64,000 nt of DNA from Charina bottae. Its lineage: Eukaryota > Chordata > Lepidosauria > Squamata > Charinaidae. Below the pieces are notes generated by a model. It saw only the letters and a program-made list of their open reading frames with translations. It was not told the origin of the DNA and searched no databases. The stretch is from positions 51,170,298 to 51,234,297 of the forward strand of contig JALMGJ010000004.1 of NCBI GenBank assembly GCA_023362775.1. The letters are read 5' to 3'. Both the position numbers and the translations under genes were made by a program. Shown piece after piece: positions 55,825 through 64,000 of this stretch; position 1 is the first letter of the stretch; each line of letters starts with the position of its first letter.

Positions 55825-56086
55825 CAGGGGTGGGCAACGTCAGGCCCATGTATATGGCCCGCAGGGCTCCCGCCTAAGGCCCGTGGGGCTCCCACCTGCA
55901 AACCCCGCCCCTTCCATGTGATTGGCTCCCGCCTGCAAACCCCGCCCCCAGTGCTTGTGATTGGCTCCCGCTCACAAACTCTGGCCCCCGGTCCACGTAA
56001 ATCCCAGAAACCCCGACCCCGACCCCCCGGTCCCCAGTTATAAATATCCAAATGGCCCTTGGCAGAAAAAAGGTTCCCCACCCCTG
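55825..56086. mobile_element. hAT MITE, CAGGGGTGGGCAACG family
   Basis: Perfect TSD CTTTACAA (55817-55824, 56087-56094). Ends caggggtgggcaacgtcagg and aaaggttccccacccctg. Same family as 38821-39061. Repeated gtgattggctcccgcctgca and ccccgcccc modules. Confidence 0.95.
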
Positions 56087-56094
56087 CTTTACAA

Positions 56095-56640
56095 CAAATG
56101 ACAAGTACTGTAATAAAATGAATTCCAGTACAATCTTAATATAATGATAATCATAAGTCTCAAATTCTCTCCATATTTCGGTACCTCTATTTCTCCCTAA
56201 ACCACTTTAACAAATTAATAAATCCAGACCAAAAACTATTTGTCATGCTTTGAAAGTCAGTGTTGATAAGTTTATTGTTCAGCAATTTATCAAAAAGTTA
56301 TAAATATTAAGTATGCCTTCATCTATTTAATGAAGCAATTTAATGACGTACAGAAAAACTGCCATGAGAATACCCATCTTGACAAGCATAAAACAAAGTT
56401 TTGCTTTATAAAACAGCAGGAGTTTCTGATGGCAGACCCAACAGACTATTAACATTTATTTTGAGTCCTCTCTAGCTGCTCTTATTAGATTTGATCATCT
56501 ACAAATGTTAATAAAACAGCTGTTAGAATATGGCTCTGCTAAATATCCCAGTGGCATGTTTTACTGTAAATATCCAGAGATGGTCTTCTAAGACACAGAG
56601 AAGCATAATACCATATATCTTACAATCTATATGTCTTTCT
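56095..56640. other. No recognised feature
   Basis: AT-rich, nothing recognised. Confidence 0.45.
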
Positions 56641-56704
56641 GTTTGTTGGGTCTTATATAACCGCCCAGAGTCCCCTATTCAGGGAGATGGGCGAGGATAA
56701 ATTT
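56641..56704 (+). mobile_element. L2 3' terminus
   Basis: ataaccgcccagagtcccct, then attcagggagatgggcgagg followed by ataaattt; the tail has grown into the AAAG microsatellite. Confidence 0.8.
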
Positions 56705-56705
56705 A

Positions 56706-56784
<79 letters not shown>
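56705..56784. repeat. (AAAG)n microsatellite
   Basis: About 20 units directly after an L2 end, like the (GGAA)n at 34766-34832. Confidence 0.97.
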
Positions 56785-57089
56785 CTGCTCCAATACAGCA
56801 AGACTGAGTGGCTTATACTTCCCAAAATGCTCAAAGGAATGAGCTACTATATCCTTTTTTTTACACAAGAGGAACAGAATATATCCCTACTGTGATTAAT
56901 CTATTTGAAGTCAAGGGACTCAACATCTCCTCCATGGGGTTCAATTAAATTAATGCATAAATTTTCCTATGTTTGACTTTGTTCAATTTAGATTTTTGAA
57001 AAAGCTATTTCAGGTAGTGCACAGTATCCAAATTATTTACACTGAAGCAGGATTGACCAAAGGTCATGGATTATCATCTTTCATTAATG

Positions 57090-57393
57090 CATAGCTTTCC
57101 AAACTGTGTGTCGCGACACTTTAGTGTGTTGCGACACACAGTTTAGTGTGTCGCGGAGGCGGGGGGGTGCAAGGCGGCGGCGTGGGGGTGCGTGCGGCGG
57201 TGGCGGTGTGTATGATGGCAACGATGGCAGCGGTGCGCCATCAGTGCTTCTGCGTTTTAGCGAGGCCGCCGCCGCTGCCACCACCATGCACACCGCCGCT
57301 GCGCACCCCCCATGCTGCCGCCGCACACGCCCCCGCACCGCCACCACTGCCGCCATTCGTGTGTTGCCAACGGCGGCACTTTGGAAAGCACTG
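57090..57393. mobile_element. hAT MITE, TTTCCAAAC family, subtype C
   Basis: Perfect TSD CATTAATG (57082-57089, 57394-57401). Ends catagctttccaaactgtgt and actttggaaagcactg. Interior is very rich in CpG and GCC/GGC triplets. Confidence 0.93.
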
Positions 57394-57825
57394 CATTAAT
57401 GGTTAAAGTTAACACTTTCTGAATTTGACCCTGATAACCTTGATGGACAGTTCTCTTGCTTCCTGGATATCAGAAGCTGAGGATAAGATGCCATAGTATG
57501 GATGCTCTCCTGAATTGCTGTTGGCCTTAGGATACAAAAAGGCCCAAGCAGATCTCAGACAAAGGATTCTGGATATGGAAACCCCAACTGAACAATGCTG
57601 GAGTTAGGGAACCAATTAGCCAGCTAGATGCCTTGATCAGCTTAATGTATTTACATATTACAGATACATTTTCGTACTACTGTACTTCATGCAATATCAT
57701 GCACATCTTACTCTCAGAAGTCCTAGATTCCTTATGTTAACAGAATCTGTTTCTAAGATGCTGCATAGTTGAATTACTGATTTATGCCCTGCTGTACTGT
57801 GATTTTTAGAGAGATTCTTTGTAAT

Positions 57826-58125
57826 AATACCTCCTCTTCCTACTTATAGTTCAGTGAATTAGGGAGGTATCTGTCTGAACTGCTTCCAAATGTTATCTGG
57901 CTGCTGTGTACTTCAAATAAGTTTTACCTCTTGTCATCTTGGCAACAAAGCTGGCATATCTCCATCCACATCATATTCCTTACTCTCTGCAGGGTTTCTT
58001 AATGCTTTTCATTGTAGCTGATTTTTCTTCATTTGCTGTTGATTTTAACTTGTATTCACTATACTGTTGTGTGCCTTCTATTGCAATTGAAACTACATAT
58101 AAATTGATTAAATAATCAAAATAAA
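57826..58125 (+). repeat. Unnamed interspersed repeat, copy 2
   Basis: cagtgaattagggaggtatc and tccatccacatcatattcct match 23384-23560 in order. The rest (tgtattcactatactgttgt) reads like a LINE 3' UTR with an AAATAAATAA end near 58120. Confidence 0.5.
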
Positions 58126-58381
58126 TAATGTTTAATGCATCCAAATTTTCCACGTTATGTTGTAGAGCTCATCTGCTATTAACAACCACTTCTCCTTGAT
58201 TATCTTAGCCAGTAGTCTTAACATTTACTATAGTTATGCACTATAAATTATGTCAGTGGATTTGATATCCATTTTTAGTATTTTTATGTGTTCTCCCCCC
58301 ATTTTGACTGTCTATACATATCTTGTTATAATGTTGTGTTGTTCATTGACCACAATAAAGACATTTTTTTAAAAGGAAATA

Positions 58382-58432
58382 TTTACTTATTTATCAGATT
58401 TATCACTGCCCATCTCCCCCAAGGGAGACTGA
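58382..58432 (-). mobile_element. L2 3' terminus, antisense
   Basis: tttacttatttatcagattt, then atcactgcccatctccccca. Very short truncated copy. Confidence 0.7.
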
Positions 58433-59099
58433 GATATCCCAAGAGCCAGGGAGATCGTCTTTCAAGATCTGTGAAAGAAGTTACTAAAAATTCACTTGGA
58501 TATTATAGGTCCAACAGTATACTGTTTTTTTTCCCAGAGGCTACCTGATATAAGCAGTTCAATGCAAAAAATCTGGCAGCTGAACACCAGATCTAGTTGT
58601 GAAATATTAGTGATCAAGACCCTAAAATCAAACAACTGTTTTATTTTACTGTCTTGCAAAAAAAAATTTTACAAATATATTTCACAAAGCATTTATTATG
58701 AAAGAATATTCTAAAGTCAAAACACACAGTATGTTACATTTTAGATGGGAGACATATAGATGCAGCTACTTTGGTTTTCAGTTGACATGAGGACACATTG
58801 TTGACGGCAGTCCCAAAATCCACTTCTTGACAATTTCAGTACATGCTTGCAACTGGCGCACAAAACTGCTGACACTATTATTACATGTCTGGAATTTAGC
58901 ACAGACTGATGAAGACGTCCAGCTGTTGCAGTCAGAGGCAGGGGTTATAATACATGTTACTTTCATTTAAAAAAGAAGTAGAAACTCATATGCATTTATG
59001 GAAGACATGGCACCTTTACATATCTGTCAGCATAACAGGCTAAAATACCACAGCCTCATTACTTCATTCACTGCTAATTAAATTTTAAATTTAAATTAA
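58433..59099. other. No recognised feature
   Basis: No gene or repeat recognised. Confidence 0.45.
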
Positions 59100-59995
59100 A
59101 TTTTAAAGATTTGGACGCAAAGAATTATGAAAAATATGTCTGTTAGAATTAAAGAGAATTGCTATAAGACAGTTTGGAAATGGTATATGACTCCAATAAC
59201 GTTAAGCCACTATAATAAAAATAATTTAATAAATTGTTGGAGGTGTAAAAAAGAAATTGGGACTTACTTACATTTATGGTGGGAATGTGAAAAGATTAAA
59301 AAAATATGGGAAACGTTTTTTGCTGAGATCAATGAAATGCTATCTATTAATTTGCAAATAAGTCCAAAAATAGCATTATTGTTAAATTTTGGAAATATGA
59401 AATTAGAGTGGCAAAAGAAAGAGATGATACTGTAAACCGCCCAGAGTCCCCCTCGGGGGAGATGGAGCGGTAATACAAGTTAACTAACAAACAAACAAAC
59501 AAATAAATAAATAAATAAATAATCTTGTTACTGCCCTAAGATTAATAATAGTTAAAAAATGGAAAATGGATTACGAGTATGAGCTTGAAGATTGGTTTAA
59601 AGAGGTATGGAATATTGCTATTAATGACAAATGGACTTGTAAACTAAAATATAGAAAGGGTTTGGTGAAAAGGAATGATTTTGATGTTATATGGGGTGAA
59701 TGTCTGGAATATGTCTTTGTTAAAGGGAAAGGAGTAAAACTAGATCAATATATGTTATCTTTTTGGAGAAGAGGGCTTATTAAGAATCAGTTATAATAAA
59801 AATGTATGATAATAAAAAGTAAAGAGATAAGGAGAGTTACAAGTCCCACGGGTGATGGGTGCACGTAGAGGTTAAGTTTATAAAGTTATATGTGTTATGT
59901 TTTGGTTGTTTGACTGATTTTTTTTGTTATTATTGATTGTGTGTTTTGTTATTGTATTTTTTTAAAAAAAATTATTTTTTTAAAAAAAAGTTGTA
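59100..59995 (+). pseudogene. L1 LINE ORF2 C-terminus and 3' UTR
   Basis: 59127-59430 translates to the L1 C-terminal domain with a zinc-knuckle-like pattern: NCWRCKKEIGTYLHLWWEC (C-x2-C...H-x4-C), then KIKKIWETFF. After the L2 end at 59431-59523 the frame continues (59566-59796: LEDWFKEVWNIAINDKWTC ... ISN-type ending RGLIKNQL). A U-rich 3' UTR runs to about 59995. The 5' part is missing. Confidence 0.8.
59431..59523 (+). mobile_element. L2 3' terminus inside L1
   Basis: tgtaaaccgcccagagtccc, cctcgggggagatggagcgg, then (AACA)n and (AAAT)n. It splits the L1 ORF2 C-terminus. Confidence 0.85.
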
Positions 59996-60521
59996 TGAAC
60001 AAATAAAAAGCATTCTGTTTGATGAAGGAATGCATTTTAGAACTTTTAAAAAGTTACTAGACTTTTATGAACATTGTCCCATGAGAAAGAAATACAGTTT
60101 GTTTCTTTTTTTAAAAAAATGTAAACCCTAGAAAAACCTTTTGATAAACAACCAGCTTATCATCTTTCTCCCTCTTTAATCTAGTTCATCACACAAAATA
60201 AAAGCAATCTCTTCTGGTTTCTCCTTACTCTGCTTTTTCTCTTTTCCAATTAAAAGAAACCTATTGTTGGCTTTGTCTAAGGATAAGGATGGGTCTGGGA
60301 AACAGCTGGATTTTCCATTTTTTACAATGGAGATCCAAATCATAAGTCTCAGCCCTACATTTATACAGAAATAATCACAGAATCCTCCAGAGCTTAACAT
60401 CAATGTCTAAATTTTCTTCCTCACTCCAATTGAAGACTAAATTCATGGTTCAATGCCTACTTCTTTTTTTCTAATTTACGCTAACATAAAGTTCACTGTT
60501 TTGGGTGACCTTTGAGTTGAA
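59996..60521. other. No recognised feature
   Basis: Nothing recognised. Confidence 0.45.
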
Positions 60522-60527
60522 TGTATG

Positions 60528-60558
<31 letters not shown>

Positions 60559-60581
60559 TAAATAAATAAATAAATAAATAA
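60522..60581. repeat. (ATGT)n and (AATA)n microsatellites
   Basis: About eight ATGT units followed by about six AATA units. Confidence 0.95.
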
Positions 60582-60765
60582 AATTTAGACCTTATGGTCA
60601 ACTCAGCCACTTTTCCTTGTATTTTATAAATAAAACTAATTAGATCCTTAGCCTAAATCCCATTATGCAAAGTACTTCTGCTCATACAGAACACAACAGA
60701 ATTTACTCCACATAATTTGTAATATTTGATGCTCAAAATTCTTACATATACTGTATCACCTATAA

Positions 60766-61037
60766 CAGGGGTCGGCAACCTTCTTCTGCACAGCCAGAGG
60801 CCACGCCACTGCCGTTTCCTTTTCCTTCTTGCCAGCACCGGCCGGGAGACTTGTTGCTCTGCCCATGCTGAGGCAGCTGGTGAAGCATTGCAAAAATGGC
60901 TGCCTGAGGATGTGGCAAGCTGTTCTCTCCCTCTCTCTGGTGGGCCAGGTGAACATATTTCTTTTTGAGACTATGGGCTGGATGATTTTGGGTGGCACAC
61001 CACATCCATCCAATGGCCCATAGATTGCTAACCCCTG
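60766..61037. mobile_element. hAT MITE, CAGGGGTCGGCAACC family
   Basis: TSD ACCTATAA/ACCTATAC (60758-60765, 61038-61045; one mismatch). Ends caggggtcggcaaccttctt and tagattgctaacccctg, the same terminal type as 43540-51488. Confidence 0.88.
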
Positions 61038-61182
61038 ACCTATACCTTATAACAGAGGAGGAGGAGGAGTAGTTCAGTAGGAACATAAATACTCTAGTTT
61101 TTATCCAGATACTCTACTGAAATAATACCTCTACTGTAATAGAAATTCAGCTATATTTTATGACAAATAAAATATAGGCTTA

Positions 61183-61441
61183 GGTTCTTGGTCCTTTTTT
61201 GCCTGCCAGTAGTGATAAAATTTCATGCCCAAAAAGTTTTTGCTCAACAGCAAATAAATTCACACAGGCAGTTCTGCAAACTTTTATTAATCAACAACTC
61301 CATTACATGAATATTAACACAGTTATATGAATATTGCACAGGTACGTCATGCAGAGTGCATTTGAAGATATCCCTGTTGTGGTTATAGAACACACTGGCA
61401 GGCAAAAAAGTTTTGGCATGCAAAAAAAAGGAACAAGAGCC
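61183..61441. mobile_element. Possible unclassified TIR element
   Basis: Left end GGTTCTTGGTCC and inverted right end GGCTCTTGTTCC (10 of 12 match). The motif ttttttgcctgccagt repeats inverted about 25-35 bp inside each end. Flanks taggctta/tagcctta (61175-61182, 61442-61449) could be an 8-bp TSD with one mismatch. No coding capacity. Confidence 0.45.
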
Positions 61442-61449
61442 TAGCCTTA

Positions 61450-61968
61450 AATTAAATAGTCATTATGTCTGTGCCACTTTGTTAATTAATCAGGAAGCTG
61501 CTCTTAACAATACTTTCCAGTTATGTCTGAATCAGGAATTAAGATGAATAACTTCAAACAAGCCAAAAAAAATTAATCAACTCTGAAAAAAAACAACCTT
61601 TACTATTCACATGCAGGGATAAACTAAATGACAAAAAGGATTATATGCAAGTGCATGAAAGTTGCATATAATCTGGTTTATAAAGCAAGGTTTTTATCAT
61701 CTAAATGCAAATAAAGATTTGTTTTCAGCATGCCCAGTTCATGGAAGCAGAATTACACTATCTGGCAATAGTTACAGCCTACTTCTACAGAGCACCAAGT
61801 GGTTGTGTTATTTACTCATGAATAACTTTTTTCAATTAAACCCAATTTTCTCATTTGTACAACATGCTATATTAAAATGTGTATGGCTAGTTTGTGAATC
61901 AATGTACCCTGCAAACACAGCCAATATAGAGAACAGCATTCTCCTTTCCTCCTGACATTTTTTTATCT
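61450..61968. other. No recognised feature
   Basis: Nothing recognised; the open frame at 61662-61955 has no domain signature. Confidence 0.45.
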
Positions 61969-61976
61969 CTCTAAAT

Positions 61977-62201
61977 CAGAGCTTTCCAAACTGTGTGTCG
62001 CGACACAAAAGTGTGTCGCCACACACAGCGTGGTGTGTCGCCACACCACCCGGAAGCAGCAGCGCGCGCGTGCATGGCGGCCGCACGCCCCCCGGCGCCG
62101 CCGCACGCCCCCCGGCGCCGCCGCACGCCCCCCCCGCGCCGCCACCGTGCGCGTGCACTGCCGCTGGTGTGTCACCAGCAGCAGCACTTTGGAAAACCCT
62201 G
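61977..62201. mobile_element. hAT MITE, TTTCCAAAC family, subtype C
   Basis: Perfect TSD CTCTAAAT (61969-61976, 62202-62209). Ends cagagctttccaaactgtgt and cactttggaaaaccctg. Contains three tandem ~20-bp units gccgcacgccccccggcgcc (about 62088-62148). Confidence 0.94.
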
Positions 62202-62419
62202 CTCTAAATCTTCTCCCAATTGTTTCAAGGACCAATACATCTTGATTAAGGGACATCCACAATAACCTGTGACTCCTACAATATTTACTTTAATAAGTGG
62301 TCCAGTATAAATGTCAGTATGTCCAAAAATTATTAATGAATAAGAAATCATAATCTCCCTAGTTTTCCGTTACTTGAACCAACGAAAAAAGGCAAACAAC
62401 ATTAAGCAATGCTGTAAGG

Positions 62420-62690
62420 CAGGGCTTTCCAAAGTTTTCCCGCGGCGACACACCAACCGCCGTTGGTGTGTTGCCGCGGGAAAACCCGGAAGTGCCGCCG
62501 TTGCGGCAGCGAGCAAAAACCCGGAAGCGCTGCTGCCGCTTTCGAGTTTTTGTGCGCCACCGTTGGTGTGTCGCCGCGGGAAAACCCGGAAGCGCTGATA
62601 ATGATCAGCGCTTCCGGGTTGTGTGGCGACACACCAGACTCTGTGTGGCGACACACTTTTGTGTTGCGACACACAGTTTGGAAAGCTCTG
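62420..62690. mobile_element. hAT MITE, TTTCCAAAC family, subtype B
   Basis: Perfect TSD CTGTAAGG (62412-62419, 62691-62698). Ends cagggctttccaaagttttc and gtttggaaagctctg. Very like 53015-53264, with an extra ~20-bp cgacacaccagactctgtgt segment near the right end. Confidence 0.95.
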
Positions 62691-62718
62691 CTGTAAGGAC
62701 TTAATTAATCCTTAAAAA

Positions 62719-63050
62719 CCAGTTTGGTCTAGTGGTTAAGGTGTTGGGCTAGAAACCAGGAGCCTGTGAGTTCTAGTCCCGCCTTAGGCGTGAAAGCCGG
62801 CTGGGTGACCTTGGGCCAGTCACTCTCTCTCAGCCCTGGGAAGGAGCCAATAGGAAACCAGGAGACTGAGAGTTCTAGCCCCGCCTTAGGCATGAAAGCC
62901 GGCTGGGTGAACTTGGGCCAGTCACTCTCTCTCAGCCCAACTCACCTCACCGGGTTGCTGTTGTGGGGAAAATAGGAGGAGGTAGGAGTATTTGGTATGT
63001 TCGCCACCTTGAGTTATTTATAAAAATAATAAAGGTGGGATAAAAATAAA
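62719..63050 (+). mobile_element. Sauria-type SINE with internal duplication
   Basis: Starts ccagtttggtctagtggtta (A box region). About 100 bp of body is present twice in tandem: 62751-62836 (agaaaccaggagcctgtgag...) and 62853-62939 (ggaaaccaggagactgagag...). It then has a single BovB-like 3' end (gtatgttcgccaccttgagt) and an A-rich tail. Confidence 0.9.
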
Positions 63051-63239
63051 AAAAAATAAAATTAATTTTAAAGAAACAACCCCATGCCTTGTCTTCCTAG
63101 GTGCCAATGCTCAAGCAAATCCTAAGGTAACAGATTAACAAGGTTGCAGTTAGTCAAGTATGTTAGATTCATATAGCTGGAATAAGCCATTTAGGTAATG
63201 GAGTTAAAAACTCTGCTGAGTTCAGAAAACCAGGAAACC

Positions 63240-64000
63240 CAGTTTAAAGCATTCCAGATACAAGGCTTTCCAGCCTCTGCTCAAACACATTCAGTAAAGA
63301 GGAGCTTGCCATTGCCTAGGTAAATTATTGCACCTTCAGACTGTGATTACTGTTTTTCGCAACATCCAATGGAAATTGTGTTCCTGTAGCTTAAGACCAT
63401 GATTCTGTAACTTGTACTCTGGCAGTTCAGAGAACAAATCATATCCTTCTTCCATGTGACACTCCTTTACATACTTTACACCCATGTCACATTGCTGACT
63501 CATATTTAGTGTATAATCAAGTACTATTGCAAGATCCTTTTCGCAAGATGTCCAGTATGTGTCATCTGCAAATCTGGTAAGATTCTCTCCATCTCTTTAT
63601 CCAAATTGCTAATAAAAATGTCTCGAGCCTAAGACTGAACCCTACTTGGTGCATTACTTCAGCATGAGGAGGAGCTGTTAAGTAGTGCTCTCTGAGTGCT
63701 GTTTTCAGGCAAACTTAGTATCACCTGACGGATATGCCATCCAGCCCATAATTACCCAGCTTGCTCACCAGACAAGATACGTTGTCCATGGCATTCCCAT
63801 AATCTACCAAGGAAGTTATTCAATCAATAAATTGCATAAAGTTCATTGGCAAGACTTGTTTTTGACAAATACATGCTAATTTACTAAAAAATAGTAACTT
63901 CATTGTTTCAAGGTGCTTAGAGTTCACTTTATGATCTCCTCTGTATTTTAACAACCTTCATCAACCTCAGCCCATTCCGATATTTAGCCTTCCTAAAGCC
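63240..64000 (-). mobile_element. CR1 LINE, antisense, runs off window
   Basis: agatacaaggctttccagcc, then tgttcctgtagcttaagacc, tcttccatgtgacactcctt and gactgaaccctacttggtgc follow, in order, the antisense CR1 3' region up into the ORF2 C-terminal coding part. The 5' portion lies beyond the window. Confidence 0.75.

Noticed and set aside
61977..62690. CpG island next to possible upstream promoter
   Set aside because: Both CpG-rich blocks end exactly at hAT termini with TSDs; no independent promoter evidence.

Overview
The window looks like vertebrate nuclear DNA, most likely from a squamate reptile (lizard or snake). The evidence is its repeat content. It holds Sauria-type tRNA-derived SINEs, BovB/RTE LINE fragments, many L2 copies, CR1 and L1 remnants, a Sushi-like Gypsy gag, Tigger-like MITEs with TA duplications, and a large set of non-autonomous hAT elements with 8-bp target-site duplications (TSDs). 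I found no exon of a host protein-coding gene and no free-standing tRNA, rRNA or CRISPR locus. It reads as an AT-rich intergenic or intronic stretch loaded with transposons. Species cannot be fixed from the sequence alone.

Layout. 1-9.7 kb: SINEs, a BovB 3' end, and an old Vingi-like LINE split by a young SINE and an L1-like tail. 9.7-12.4 kb: a minus-strand Gypsy remnant (LTR, open gag, broken protease, no pol) carrying a SINE. 13.4-15 kb: a BovB copy broken by a Tigger MITE and a hAT MITE. 16-24.6 kb: hAT MITEs, damaged L2 copies and a second old Vingi-like LINE. 24.6-30 kb: mostly unrecognised AT-rich DNA. 30.9-34.8 kb: an old L2 fragment, a full Tigger MITE, and a well-preserved L2 with RT. 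34.8-43 kb: mostly unrecognised sequence with L2 3' ends. 43-52 kb: the most complex locus. 52-64 kb: more hAT MITEs, Sauria SINEs, an L1 ORF2 C-terminus and a CR1 running off the end.

The 43-52 kb locus is a nest. A hAT-type element (43540-51488, TSD GACTGACC on both sides) sits inside an older LINE-like repeat. It carries CCAAT/GC-box repeats, a GC-rich inverted repeat and a ~307-bp CpG-rich tandem array. Into that array a 5.55-kb non-LTR retrotransposon (44782-50331, minus strand) has inserted with a perfect 12-bp TSD. The LINE keeps both ORFs open: a 556-aa ORF1, and a 1145-aa ORF2 with apurinic endonuclease, reverse transcriptase and a C-terminal zinc knuckle. The two ORFs lie in the same frame, separated by one stop codon in the context UGA-CUA-A, a known leaky-stop context. 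This suggests that some ORF2 could be made by readthrough, which is the most testable new idea here.

Several elements carry promoter-like motifs. The LINE 5' end has a YY1 site. One SINE has ETS, CRE-like and ZNF143-like sites. The 51.2-kb segment has YY1 and TCTCGCGAGA (BANP-type) motifs. The hAT families share CCAAT plus GC-box modules. No hAT or Tigger transposase is encoded here, so those elements would have been moved in trans.
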